From Cystobasidiopsis lactophilus (Eukaryota > Basidiomycota > Agaricostilbomycetes > Agaricostilbales > Chionosphaeraceae), in NCBI GenBank assembly GCA_001599975.1, contig BCIO01000001.1, positions 1 to 64,000 of the forward strand: 64,000 nucleotides of DNA. The letters are read 5' to 3'. Position 1 is the stretch's first letter, and every line of letters starts with the position of its first letter. A model generated the notes under the pieces. That model saw only the letters and a program-made list of their open reading frames with translations. It had not been told where the DNA came from and made no database searches. The position numbers were made by a program, and so were the translations under genes. This document shows, one piece after another, positions 1 through 12,250 of this stretch.

Positions 1-31
<31 letters not shown>

Positions 32-32
32 A

Positions 33-63
<31 letters not shown>

Positions 64-120
64 TAACTAATAAACTAACTAATAACTAACTAACTAACTA
101 AACTAACTAACTAACTAACT
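1..120. repeat. (TAAC)n simple-sequence array
   Basis: Tetranucleotide TAAC units run from the first base to about position 120, with a few one- or two-base slips that give TAATAAC or AAACTAAC variants. The other strand reads (GTTA)n. It lacks the GGG runs of the usual fungal telomere unit TTAGGG, so a microsatellite is the simplest reading. It sits exactly at the window edge, so its true length is unknown. Confidence 0.9.
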
Positions 121-961
121 GATGGGAGCTGAACAAGGACAGAATCTCCGCCAGTAGTACCAACTCCGATCGCGGCCATGACTCTACATTGGGAGAACTG
201 GTTCAGTAATGCCGCTCAAGGGGTCGATTTGGAGCGATTAAGAGCGAGAGCTGAGCAATCCGTCGAGCGCGTGTTGATTTGGGGCAGAAACCGACATCGG
301 TTTGGCTGGCCAATCGCCACTTTGTCGGCAACAGCTCGCCAGCCTTGACGATGGCCAACCTGTTCGGCATTTGACAGTTCTAAGGCAGCGTCATGCGCAA
401 AAAAAGGACAAGTCAGCATCGCCGAGCGGCACACAACTCGACGTCGAAGTCGAACGCTCACTTCTTTCTCTGCGTCCGCCAATTGGCTGCCCTCCTGATT
501 GACCTGTGGCCATCCAAACCGTCTTGTCATCCAAGCGGAAACATTGTACAAGGCTCCTTGCAGCGCTCCCTTTGCTCAATTGCTTCCGGTGGTCTGAGGA
601 AGAGCACCAATTGCCACCAATCGCCTTCGCTTTGGTTTCTTCAGCCCTCGGGCAAAGGACTCGAACTGGCAGCCGGGGCGTGGCCTTGCCATCTTGATCT
701 GACTGCCGTTGGTTAGGGCAAGCAAATCGGGGCGCTCAACTCGGCAGCTCGAAAGAACCGGCTTCAAGACGCTCGCTCACCGACTCGCGACCTTTTTGAT
801 ATTGTTGGCAGCTGTTCGTCTTCCGGTTGCTTTGCTTGCCTGCATTCCAGAACCGCCCTTTACTGACGCTTTGCCGCACAGTCACAGCGGGGTGGTCAGC
901 ATACTGGTCTAAGACAGGCAGCGACTTGTAATTTTCCTCCGTCAGCGAACAACGACGAGGA
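121..961. other. No supported gene
   Basis: Several overlapping open frames exist on both strands, but none has a coherent protein-like composition or splice structure. A short minus-strand ATG frame from 179 runs into the TAAC array and looks accidental. The last part is presumably the promoter and 5' leader of the small gene at 962. Confidence 0.5.
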
Positions 962-1322
962 ATGCCGCTGCAGTACACTCCTGTCTACAACTGCTTTCAG
1001 TGCGGTCGATTATGCCGAGTCATCGATGACCTGGATCAGAGAGGGACCTTGAGCGCAAACTGCAATTTTTGGTAACTAGGTCTTTTTGTGCTGAGAATGC
1101 ACACTGTCTAAAGCCCCTCTTTACAGCTGCACGATCGTCAACCTGGGGCCCGAACCACTGTCACCTTTGGAAACGCAAGAGGCCATTGCTGCTATGCAGA
1201 GAGAGAACAGCGGCAGACATGGCGAGATCATCGCCCGGCTTGACAAGCTGCAGAACAGCTTTGACCAGATCGAAGGCTTGCTGGGCATTCTGACTGCAAA
1301 TGTCACCAAGGGTTCAGGCTGA
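962..1322 (+). CDS. Small Cys-rich protein with coiled-coil tail, function unknown
   Basis: Two exons, 962-1071 and 1127-1322, join in frame across a 55-nt GT-AG intron (donor GTAACT, acceptor TTTACAG) to give 101 residues. The N-terminal half carries cysteines in the pattern C-x2-C-x3-C followed by a CNFCC cluster, which suggests a small zinc-binding fold. The C-terminal half is a charged amphipathic helix (key segment IIARLDKLQNSFDQIEGLL) that could form a coiled coil. The ATG is the first in the exon and the stop is TGA at 1320-1322. No family is recognised. The splice fit and helical composition favour a real gene, although it is too short and too split to stand out as one open frame. Confidence 0.55.
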
Positions 1323-1489
1323 TTCTTAAGCGTTAAGTCTCCAGGGCTCTAGGCAACAGTGCCGGGCAGGCCTTTGTGTCTTGGTGGCGCTAATCGCTCT
1401 GGGCATTCGCTAAAAGGCTTAGTTAGATCTCGATAAAAATGCAACAAGTACAAGTGTGCCGAAGTGTTTGAATAAAAATACATGTGTGT

Positions 1490-4400
1490 TTAGGCGGCCT
1501 TGGCTTGAGCGTGCAATCTATCGCTTGCGGCTCTCATAGAAGCGATGATGTGCTCCAACTTTGCTTGCCCCTTGATCAGCCACTCGTCGAGGGCTGACGC
1601 ACCTAAGAGCCCTTCCTTCTTTGTCAGTTCCTGCTCAACAACACCGTCAGCAAATCTTGAGAAGCGGCACACAGGTTTGAAACGCACATCGGAATCCCCC
1701 AGTCCCGTTAACGCGATGACTGGTGGATTGAGCCTGATTGAGTCTGAGTCCTCTCAACGCAGTGAAGTTCGACTCACTGTAGGCTGGTGACAAGCCGAGC
1801 TGCTGTTCGACTCGCCGCATTTCTCTCGCCGCAGTCTGGAATTTAGAAGTCAGATAAACACCGGTCAGAGGGTCAACTTGTTACCCACGATTCCGTCCAT
1901 CCTGGTGAAAGCAGCAAGGTCAGGGTAGGGCCTTGCAAGTCCAAAGGTAGGGGACAAACCGTGGCATCGAAACATCGCTATTTGCCCAGTCAGTTAAGTT
2001 CAAGAAGGAAGAGAGAAGAAGCACACGTCATCACAAGCTGTGGCCGCACGCGCGCGAATTCTTCGACGCCTTCAACGCCGTCCTTGGCTTGCCAATGCTT
2101 GACCTTCAGCTTCTTGGCAGCTTGGACCAGGATCTGCCGGCTGATGGCGTTGTCGTCAATCAGTAAGACTCGGAGGTCCGGGTGCAGCGGCTTGAAGCCA
2201 TTGGTGAGCTTGACGGGAGAGGCGGGCCTCTTTGACGGAGGCGGACTGGCTGCGTCACTTGGCCGGCGGCGCTTGTTGGAGACCGTGCGATTAACGATAT
2301 AGCGAAAGAGTGGTCGATCAGCTTCGATGGGCCTGATGTTCTTAACATCGCGTGCAACAGGCACGAGCACTCGGAAAGATGAGCCAGCGCCGAGGGTGGA
2401 GGTGACGCTGATCTGGCCCTGCATTCGCCTGGTAATCGATTGTGTGATGAACAGGCCGAGCCCGGCTCCCGAAGAGAACGAGTTGGCTTGTAAGAATGGA
2501 GAGAAGAGGCGACCCAGAAAAGTGGGATCCATGCCGATGCCGGTGTCTTTGACCACGACTTCGATGAGGTCCGAGTCGGTTTGGCTGGACTTTGGAAGGA
2601 GGCGAAGCGTCGCTGTGACAGAGCCTTTTTGCGTGTATTTGAGGCCGTTGGTTCTGTGAGACGGCCGATGAGTAGGTCGCATTGAAGCCTCCGGCGTAGA
2701 ACACACATTAGATTGTACAGGATCCTGGAAGATGAGATGAGAGTTCGGGATCGGTTCATTCAAAGTCACAGGAGTATGAAAAGCGAACCTTTGAAAGCCA
2801 GCGGCGTCCAGCATAACGAGCCAATCTTCAAGCGGCCGCTCCTCGTACTCGACGATAAGATCTACCGCCGCGTGGCCTTCGGAGAGCTGCCGTTCCCGAA
2901 CAGTCTTGTCGTAGCAAGCTCGGCTAGTGCTTTCCAACAGATGCAGAAGGTCACGAAGGGTTTCTTCTCGCCGTCGAGCATCCGCGGTTTGTATTGTTTC
3001 AAGCGAAGGGTTCTGGATGCTGATCTTGCCAAAATCCAGTACGTCGTTGAGAATGTCGGACTGGGAGCGCCGCATGAGCTCTAAGGTCCGGCAGAGATAG
3101 AAGGAAACACAAACGAGCGCCTGTCCACAAGTTGTCGCGGCATCAAGCATGGTGTTAATGCCTTCGATATCGTCGCCGCAAGCCAGACCATCTTTGATGC
3201 ACTGTGCTCTCCCATGAGGCCATCAGCAATACGACCAAGCGAAGCGAGGTACCGCAAGCTCACGTCGAGCTCAGAGATGATGCCGTGGAGCGGTGTCCGC
3301 AGCTCGTGCCTGCAAGTTGCTCAGCTACGCGATACCATGCGGAGACATTCGAACGGACGTTATCTGGGATAGGAAGGTAGTCTTAGCCTTGTCGGCTTCG
3401 ACGAGTCGGTCTCTCAAGAGGACGGCTTGTGAGATGGCACCGATACTGAGGGCATACTCGCGGTCGTTGAGGGTGTAGGCAGTTGTAGGATCACTGGAGG
3501 CCACGAGTACTAGGATGTGTGGCTGGGAGGCGGAGAAAAGTGGGGTGGCAATGTGCGACTTTGCGGATTTGCCTAGGAGCGGTTCGAGACCAGATATCGG
3601 GTTACCATGGTGGAAAATGGTCATGCCAGACTGTTCATGCTCAACATTCGCATGCGTGAATATTGTGTAGCAGCCGGGACGCACCTCAGCATGCTGCTTG
3701 AGAAAGTTGAGGATGCAAGTGATGGCGAGGTTAGACTGAAAGACGGAAGGCACGCATCCAAAGCCGGGGTTCTGCTCGATGCCAATCAAACGGAGGCCAG
3801 AATTGCCAGAGGGCACATCGGAGGTAGTGCTGGGCCCTTCAGCAACAAATCCGAACGAAGCGGTTTGTGAGCTTCGGTGGATCGTGGAGATGTCCACCAA
3901 GACGGCACACGACGACTCAGTGAGTGATAAGAGCTGTTGGCAGGCAGAGGAGTAGAGGTCGTCTGTGGCCCAGCTGTTGTTGTTCTGGGCGCCGCCCTCC
4001 TTGCCCTCTGGCGAGACCGGCCGGTCGTGTGGAATGGGCTGGCGCGCAGATTGTATGAGCGCCCGGTCCAAGTAAGTGCTAACGGCGTGCTTGAGCTGCT
4101 CTTCTTTCCGTCGCCGACTCTCGAGGCGTATCGAAGTCAAATCGGATTCGAGCATGCTGCAATCTCGATCAGTGGGAACGGCGCAGCGCGATCGGAAGCC
4201 AACGCACGAGGCCAGCTCCACCAGAATCTGCTCGTCACGATCTGAAAAGTCCTTATACCCCTTGTAGTAGGCGACGCCCAAGACTCCCACTGGAATTGAG
4301 GTGTTTGAGCCGTCGTCGAACGGGTCATAGGACAGCGAGATGGGTTGGCCAAGGTAGCATTTCCTGGAGGACAAGCAGGCCATGGTCATTAGCAGCTAGG

Positions 4401-5246
4401 CAGGCAGTGGCAAGTTGAACTCACATGCCCATGTCGATCACGTCTTTCAACGGTAAAGTTCAGCGAGCTTTCGAGACCAAACAACACGAAAATGGCGCAC
4501 TTGGGTTTCTCGCAAACCGCCAATCGTCACTGAGATTCGACACTTGCATGGGGCGGTGGTCTCTTCGCAGGACAGCGTGCGAGCAGATGCCTGTCCAAGC
4601 ATTTGGCGTCAGTCGCGCTTCCAGTTTGTGGCCACGACCACCGACGTTTACCTGTTTCCATAGGTATAGAGAAAGGCCTGGGCGGGATGTTATCGTTGCC
4701 CTGCACGTTGTCGACCACTTGATTATAGACGTCGAAAAAGGAGACCTTTGGTCCGTCCCACTTTAGTTTGCAACCTTTGGAGAGGGGCAAATGAATACGC
4801 ACTGATACTGCCGTGTTGAAAACGGCGTGTGCTATCCGCGTGCATCGATCAATGGCAGCCCGGGCCAGATCCGAGTCGAGCAAGTACTCTCTTGCGATCT
4901 TGAGCCTGGCCGCCTCGCAAACGGCGCGCGGGGGCTGCAAGAAGCCGCGCTGGGCGTAGTACCTCTCCGCTCTTCAATAATGCGCAGATGGCGACGGTCA
5001 ATTGTAGAATAGAAGGGGGCAAGGAACAACTGACCTAACCGCATCCTCGGGGGCGATCACAGTCGAGCCAAACACGGGGCCAGCGACGACGGGTTCATCC
5101 TCGAACGAGTCCATCGTGCTGCTCTGAGGCGAGGAAGGGAACGGCGGCGGCTCGTTAGACGGGAATTCGCCGTTCTGATACTTTTGCAAGAACGCATGCC
5201 ACGAAGACGAGGGCGACGCCGGTTCAGGCGGCGGCGGCGTGGCCAT
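1490..5246 (-). CDS. GAF-domain hybrid histidine kinase
   Basis: Multi-exon gene from ATG at 5246 to TAA at 1490. The order is a Pro/Ser-rich N-terminus, a helical segment, a GAF sensor domain (segments HAVLRRDHRP and PVGVLGVAYYKG), an H-box HELRTPLHG near 3280, an HATPase domain with DTGIGM and GAGLGLFI boxes, then a receiver domain. The receiver has the acidic pair in LLIDDNAISRQ, a phospho-acceptor Asp in DVSMPRMDG, TGLGDSDVRFK and a C-terminal DEWLIKG. The receiver is cut by several introns of about 40 to 60 nt, and its phospho-acceptor lies on a tiny exon. It is a soluble two-component sensor expected to pass phosphate to an Ypd1-type carrier. The stimulus is unknown. Some internal exon joins in the GAF region remain uncertain. 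Confidence 0.85.
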
Positions 5247-5557
5247 GGCTGGCTTATAGACAAGGGCCCCGGCGCAGTCCCAGAGGCGGACGCTGGCCTG
5301 ATGTACAAGGCGAGATTCGAAGCGAGGCTGGATGGCTGAAGATCGCCAAGCTCAGGCGCGGGGTTCCTGGAGCCAGATCGCCAGCGCAGAACTGGTCTGG
5401 GACAGCTGCATATAATCCTGCTGCTTTGCAAAACTGCTGGTCTATGGAATCTAGATGGAGGGTATCTTGCGTTTGGTACACGCGTTGCGGGAGAGAAGGT
5501 CTCTCAGTTTGGTCTTCTAAACAATGGTCCAGCCCGTTTGTCGTCTCTGTGCTTCGT
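5247..5557 (-). promoter_or_regulatory. Gap upstream of the histidine kinase gene
   Basis: About 310 bp separate the kinase start from the stop of the glycosyltransferase. They must hold the 3' UTR of the latter and the promoter of the former. Open frames here run on from the glycosyltransferase exons past splice sites and are not believed. No specific motif was identified. Confidence 0.4.
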
Positions 5558-8475
5558 TCAATAGTCCTGGAAGTCGATAAACTCGCCGTACTGTGCGTTT
5601 CAAACGCGGTAAGAACGCATTGCGAAAAGGCAAAGGCAGGTGAACAACGCACCATGTTGGGCCGCTCGCCCCTGATGAAGGCCTCAAACGTCCGCTTGAG
5701 CACCGTTGCCCACCCCAGATCTCGCTCGTCGTCCTCGATCAGGTCGTGCTCGAGATCAACCTGCGCCTCGGTCAGAAGCACTTTCTTGACGGGCGGTGGC
5801 GGCGGCTGGCCTTTGACCACCGGCGCTGGCTTGGCGGCGTTCGCCAGTTGCTGCATGGCTTTTAGCCGACCCTTGCGTTCGGCAGAGACAAAACGGGGGC
5901 CCAAGTCGGGCCAGTTGCGCGCCGGGTCGAACGGAATCCACCAAAAGTTGTGGACTGAGGACAATGTGGGCTTGAATTCTGACGAGTCCACGGTAAGAAC
6001 GCTTACAGTGATATGAGAAGGCCTGCGAAAGATAGTCTCCTGAGCAAGGCCACAGATGCGGAGGAGGAAGCCAACTCACCCCTTTGAAGAAGCCATCGAA
6101 GCCGATTGCAGCGGGAGCGCCACTGAGCTCGGAGGGTGGGTCGAAGAAGTCTGTAGGTAGTCACGACTCATTGAGATCGTTCATACTGCGGTACATGCGC
6201 CACCCACCTTCGAACCTTTTCATGTAGGGAAACGGCGGGCGGTCCCTCTGGTTGGACGAATCAGAGGAACATTCAAAGGTCAACAGCAAGATCGACACAT
6301 ACTTGGTAATACTCGGTGCTGTTCCTCCATGAGATAAGTCGCTGGACATCGCAAGACGCAAAGGAGACCAAAAACGCACTTTAGCCAGGCAGGGTCAAAC
6401 AAGGCATCCGGCAATCGGAGGAGCAACCCTTCCAGATCAGCGTCCCTTGTGTATCTTGAGATGGTCATGGGATGAAAGTCGAGGCCATTAGCGAGAGCAG
6501 ATTTGAAGAGGAAGCTGCCGATGGCCGAGTTCCGCTGGAGCTTGAGGACGGCCGTGTTGTACTTCTCCAAGCGACTCCACCGATAGGCAAAGGCGCCCTT
6601 CCAGCCCCAAAGCTCCTCCCAGTCTCTCAACAAGATAGTGTCGGCGTCGAGGTAGATGCCGCCAAAACGGTGGCAGAGCACGAAGCGAGCCATGTCCGAG
6701 AGCACGACGGAAAGCCGGTCGTAGCCCGAGGATGAGGTGGAGCCGACACGCTCGTACAGCTCGTCCTCTTTCCCTTTGGTGGCCTTCTTGCCTTTGGTGG
6801 GGGATGGCGCCACTTTGCCGCCTTTCTCCTCCGCCACCGCCTCCTCCTCTGGCGCCGCCACCGCTGCTTCTTTGGCTGCGCCCGCTGGCGGCTCAGGTTG
6901 GACGCCGCCGTATTTGACGCCGCCCGAGTTGAACAGCGGGAGGTCGCGCCAAAAGTCGCGGAGCTCTGGCACGCCGTCGAGCTGCTCGGTGGTGTTCCAG
7001 AGCTTGAACTTGATGACCTCTTCGAAGCGCCTGTTCAAGAAGGGCGCCGACCAAGGGTTGTCCGCCAGCTGGTCAAACATGTCTGAGCGGGCCGAGGGGT
7101 TGGGCACGGAGGCAGCTGGCCCCGGGTTGATCCAGATCCACAGCTGGGGTCGGCAGTAGGAGGCCAGGAAGTGGTCGCGGTCCGAGTTGTCCGGGTCCAA
7201 GCGGTCGTGGAAGGAGTGGGGCACGTCGGGCATAGGCAGGTGCAGGCCCAGATTTTGGGTGAAGAGGAAGGAGAGGATGGCGAGATAGGGCTTGTCGGTG
7301 AAGGGCCCAGCCCAAAAGATGTGGAAGATGCGGCTGAAGTCTGGGTCGCAGGTGGGGTCGGCTGTGAGGTGGGTGGGATGCGGGTGGCGGTGTGGGCCGG
7401 CGCCAACGCGTTGTTGGCGGGCGGAGGAGAGAGGCTCGGGCGGTGGTTGAGGCAGCGAGGATTTGGGCTGCAGCAAGAGCTCCTTCTCGGCCTGCTCCCC
7501 CGGCAGTGCCTTCCGCCCTTTCGCCAGCCTTGGCCTGTAGCCCAGCAAAGCCATCATGTCCGGCGCGGTCTCTTCGTAGTCGTGGCCACCGACGTGCGCC
7601 TTGACGGGGCTGTGGCCGGCTGGCAAGGTGGTGTCGTCCTGGTAGATGTGCAGCCAGGAGGGCGCCAGGCCTCGTCGCACGCGTAGGTGGGGGTCCAGGC
7701 CGCCTCCAAGCCGGAGGATCTCGAGGCAGTCGCGGACATACTTGTTGGTGGAAAAGTCGCAGTGCTGCATGACGACGTCCAAGTCGAGCACGGACCTGGG
7801 CTGGGGCCTTCTAGGGAACGACGAGGGCGGTGCGGCGCCGTCGTCAGGGTTGTAGGCGGGCAGAGGGAGGTAGGTGCGCTTCGGGCCAGTGCCTCGGATT
7901 TCTGCCCTTGAGACTGGGAGCACGGCGAGGGTCGAGTTGCGGACGGAGAGGGCGGCCTGGTGCAAGCGCTGCTGGAGCAAAGCGTGTGGGATGGCGGGGT
8001 TGTCGACGGGGGCGAGGCCTTGCGGGAAAGCGACGGAGCGAGGGATGGGCCGCCCAGAGGGATATCGGCCGGACTGCACCTCGAACCTCCAGACGGCGGC
8101 GATCTCCTGTGGCGTCAAGACCAAGGTGGACTCCTCTGTGAAGGGCATCCTCGGCATGCGGTGGCCGCCCTTGATCTTTGAGATTAAAAACACGAAGCAC
8201 AAGACGAGGCCAATGACCGCGCCGAGGAGCCTTCGCCTGCTGGTCTTGTGGGCGTGGCCTGTGAGCTGCCTGGTGTGTAGCATGCCTGGCGCGTGGCCTG
8301 TGGACGCCAGCAGCCAGCGCGGCACGGGCAGCAGCAGTCGGCGCGACGTCAAAGGCAGGTTCCAAGCCAGCAACGCCCAGTGCGAGTTGTCCTGCCCATT
8401 GCTGAACAGAACGGGCGACGGCTTGGCCTTGGAGATGGGCGTGGATGAGCCGCTTAAGGAAGGCGTGTAGGCCAT
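5558..8475 (-). CDS. Type II membrane glycosyltransferase with DxD motif
   Basis: The reading frame is open further upstream, but the first ATG is at 8475. A cytosolic tail of roughly 85 residues precedes one hydrophobic anchor (LLGAVIGLVLCFVFLI), typical of Golgi enzymes. The lumenal part has a DxD sugar-nucleotide/metal motif in GGIYLDADTILLRDW, as in the Gly_transf_sug/OCH1-like fold. Low-complexity Ala/Glu/Lys stretches lie just before it. Introns follow near 6400, 6300, 6200 and 6050, and a last small exon (5558-5590) ends YGEFIDFQDY. Later exons keep a conserved-looking NFWWIPFDPARNWPDLGPRF block. Total length is about 950 residues, longer than Och1. Donor and acceptor sugars cannot be told from sequence. 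Confidence 0.8.
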
Positions 8476-8739
8476 GTCTGCTCGCAAACGGCTAAGTCGT
8501 GGCCAGGACTTAGGGCCAGGAAGAGACGGCGACTGACTTTTTGGGGGTGCGTTCACAGCGCGCTCTCACTCACACACCAACACTTGGGGGCTTTATAGGA
8601 GCCGCATTCACTTAGGCCACAGCTCTTGCCAGACACTATACTGGTTATCGGGAGCGAGTAGTCGGTCGTGGTCTCAGCCAAGCCTCAGTGATCCGCGGCG
8701 GCTAAGATTTGCGTGCTCGGTGGCGGTGGTATGTAGTCG

Positions 8740-11700
8740 CTATGCATCCTCGAACAGCGACATCCGCACCATCCCGTACGCCAGTTCGCCGCCTGCTTGG
8801 TCGTCCTCGCCGCCCGTCCCATTCGCCTCCAAGCCCGGTTCTGCGGACTGATCCCCAAACAGCTCCCCAAACGTGTTCTCCAGCCGGCTGATCCTGTGTC
8901 GTCCTCTCCATCAGCATGTTTCAGAAGCCTTGCTGCAGGAGAGGAGCAGATACCTTGAGCCAGATTGCAGCCGCTCCAGCCAGGGGCCACGATAGGCCTT
9001 GTTGCGCACACAATACTCCATGTATTCCCGCCACCAGGGGTCGTTGATGAGTAGCTGATGCGCCGTTTTGAGCAAGCACATGCGAATCGTAAGCAAAGGC
9101 GCACCTTGGGGTTGCCCAAAATAACGAGCAGCTCTCTAAAACAGGCAAAGCTTGAGCTTCGCCACCTGAAACCAGTGGCCACACCCACTTTGCTCTTGTT
9201 AGAGAAACGCAAAGACGACGTGGCTCCTTGAAAAGACCTTGGCCGCGTTCCTGGTCCCTCTGTAGAAACTGCGTTTGGGAACGAACCGTCGAAACAAAAA
9301 CGACCCGGCTGTGCGCCGACACGCAGAAGGCAACAAATTTAGTAAAAAAGAGCCTGTGCTTTTGAATAAAGGGCAAACGGACTTCTCGGCTCCCTGCAGG
9401 GCTTCGGTGACGCCCACGTCCACTTCGCCTAGGCCGCAATCGCGCAGTTCTTGGCGGATTCGCCACACTTGCTCTCGGAAAGGCGCAATAACAGTTATCT
9501 CGCTCGGCCTCAGACCAAGGTCCTTTTCCCGGGAATAGGCCAGAATCTTGATGCAGGATTGGACGACCAGATCGATCTGTGGTACATGTTTGACCGGCTG
9601 GGCCGCCTCGAAGGTAGCGAACTCAACGTACTTGCTCTCTGTGATAATATGACGTTCCTTCGTCGACCATACGTTCGTCGGTTTCCGTACTTATGAATGC
9701 CAAGGGAAAGCCAGGTCGAGGAAGGTCCGGCCAAAGAGGGAGTTTGGATGCCATAACCTGGTCCGCAGCGCAAGGCAGCAAAGTATCCTCGTAAAAGGTG
9801 GAAGACGCGGGTGCTAAAATGGCGGTGTGCGAGCGGTAGTTCCGGATGAGGTCGACGAACGGCACGTCGATATCGAAATCATTGATAAAGGCGGCTTTCA
9901 ACCGGTTCTTCCTGGATTGGGGGTGATTGGCGTAAACGGGCCTTCTGGACAGCCGATCTAGCAAGCTGCAGTCAAAGTCGTATAGCCGCGCGAAGTCGCT
10001 GTTGACCTCAGGTCCTGGTTCGAGAAAGCATTAGTTCAAACGATACGTGAGAATGGTAGAGCTTTTACCCACCGAGTTGCTGCACATCTCCACACAAAAC
10101 CAGCTGTGGAGCGGGCGAAGCCAGCTGGGAGTCGCCTCTCGGCGGCGCGCTGTTGAGGAGTACCGACATGGGAATCAGGGTGTCCAATTCGGTCGCTTGA
10201 GCCGCCTCGTCGATAAGCAGATGGGTCCAGTGCTGGTGTGTTTGAAGAGCAGCGGCGTCAGAGCGATGCGGAAAGAAGGTCGACAGAGTCGATCGCGCTG
10301 CTGTTTGGAGGGAATGGTTGGTGAGGTGGTATTTCCACAGAAGACAGGCGTCCGTTGTGCAGGTAAGGACCACCCGAGCTTGGAGCACCTTCTCGAAAGG
10401 CGGCATGATGAACGCAGTGTTGTCTGAATTGAGCGACGCAAAACGTTGGAGCTCCCAGTTCATTTCGCTGAGCGGACGGGAAGGGTGGTTCAGGCGGAGC
10501 ATGGTTTCTGGCCCCATGCCACTGGCCGCTAGACGCCTTGCAATCGTGTCTGTGGCCGGATTGCTCGGTGCACAAACCAGGACATGGGCTCCCGGCTTCA
10601 GCTTGACGATCTGCATAATGGTCTCGACGACCGTCTTCGTCTTTCCGGTGCCGAATGGACCATTGATCAGGAAAGGAATCCGGCGCGTTCCGAATACGAT
10701 GGCGAGGACGGCCCGCTGCTGCTCGTCGTTTAGGTTGGGATCAACCCAGTTGACCTGCCGAATCTGCATTGCTTCAGGGTTCTTGCCGCTGTCGGATTCG
10801 ATGTGGTGAGGCTCGGGGAAAAGCCAACTAGACATTAGCGTGCCATTGTACAGCTGTTCAAGGCCGTTCGAGGGTGCTGGTGCGGCGGACAGTAGGCTGA
10901 GAGCGAGTGCGTGGTTGATCGCCTCGAGAGCTTGAACGGCTGCTTTCACGATCCTGAACTGAGGCAGCCACTGAACGAGGACGTTTGGCTGGACGTCGGC
11001 ATTAATGTGACTTTGAACAATGACGGAGCCTTCTTTTCGTCGGATGGCCCAAACGCGGGCTTCGAAGCAGACGTTGGGCGAGTAGGAGTTGAGCGGGAAA
11101 AACGGCTTAAGAAGCAGGGGATCACTTAATGCTATGCTTCAGCCGGTGCATGTACTTCATTAGAGAGAGACACCGTACTTAATCTGGACGGGTGGCCACC
11201 CTTCCCCTTTGAAGAACCGAATGAGGGTGGGCAAGTCTAACGGAGTGAACAACGAACTTATTGTCCTGGCTTCAAACTCGAAAAAGTGAGTATTTGGCGG
11301 CAAATTCGGCGGAAGGTCGCCCTGGTGAAGCCGTCGCAAGGTACAGCCATATATCGTAGCCTGGGCAAGACGGTCGGCTAGAGCAAGATGATCAAAGACC
11401 AACAATGGCTGAGAACAAGATGTCAGTGTTGTGTTGGGCCTGAATGCACACACCACTGACCAAGAAACGATCAATGTACTGCTCCTGCGCGAGAGGTGGC
11501 AACGGCGGGGGCTCGGGACGGAGCACTGGTAAGGCTTGCGCAAATGTTACGAATGGGTAGCGGGCTTTTCTGGTATGTGTTTGCGAGATTCAGAGTAATA
11601 GCTACCACTCGCACCATCGAGGACTAACACTGTCTGGGACACAGCAAATCTGTTGCGGTCGAGGGTATCGAAAACGCCTGGAGTGAGCACATTCTTTGTG

Positions 11701-12056
11701 TAGGATCTCCTGCTCAAGGGTTTTGAATCAGTGGATCGCTTTGAAGGGTGTAATGAGGCTCACGTCGTCTCCTCTTCGGTTCCCAAGTGCGGATAGAACT
11801 GAAACGTCGATAACGCTCGTCTAGCGAGAGCTTGCAGCCATTCCGGCCTGAAAGCCTGGCTAAAGACGCTAAGCTCTTGCTCTCCAGCAGGCTGAGAGGC
11901 TGTTGGTGAGGTAGGTGCTGTGGACTGGGCAGCAACGATCGCCGAGGTGGAGGTGGAGGTCGAGCGACTCGAGCCCGGGATCGGCAGGCCTGGCGGAACT
12001 CGGGGCGCGAAGGTGGCCGCTTGGCCGTCAGGGCGCTTGATGACAATGGGAGCCAT
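8740..12056 (-). CDS. MOV10/SDE3-like superfamily 1 RNA helicase
   Basis: Runs from ATG at 12056 to TAG at 8740, with at least eight exons whose junctions I could join in frame. Helicase motifs appear in order: Walker A NGPFGTGKTKTVVE, CAPSNPATD, Walker B LLIDEAAQATE, motif III LVLCGDVQQLG, motif IV DLIRNYRSH, then LQGAENRVVFVSTVRS and RRLCVSLTRAKELLVILGNP. The C-terminal WWREYMEYCVRNKAY block matches the MOV10/SDE3 pattern. DEAAQ is typical of the UPF1-like group. Walker A has Phe where most relatives have Pro (GPPGTGKT). Family members act in RNA silencing, RNP remodelling and control of retroelements; a silencing role here is inference. UPF1 itself is less likely because no Cys/His-rich N-terminal domain is seen. 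Confidence 0.85.
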
Positions 12057-12250
12057 AGATGGTCTACTGCCGAGTATTGAAAGGTATCATAGGCACTGAA
12101 AATTTTGAGAGCATGGAGGTGGCGGAACACAAAGAAGCGAATTTGCCACTGCCTATGGAGGGCATTTCACGTGCAAAATAAGTTACGACTGTCATTTTAT
12201 GGTCTATACTGTGCACGCCTTCGGCGAAGGGGCCGAACCGCGATGACAAA

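Noticed and set aside
640-720. Minus-strand text resembling a tRNA B box (CAGTTCGAGTCCT)
   Set aside because: The flanking bases do not form a T stem, and no A box, anticodon arm or acceptor stem can be built around it.
5254-5560. Minus-strand open frame continuing from the glycosyltransferase exon
   Set aside because: It is read-through of an intron. Splicing to the small exon at 5558-5590 gives a proper end (YGEFIDFQDY), and the extension has no protein-like pattern.
6001-6030. A possible 28-nt intron between PSHIT and EFKPT in the glycosyltransferase
   Set aside because: The segment reads through in frame without a stop, and 28 nt is too short for the introns seen in this window.
7035-8470. 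Several long open frames on both strands inside the glycosyltransferase gene
   Set aside because: They are GC-rich shadows of the real frame, with Arg/Pro/Ser-biased composition and no splice logic.
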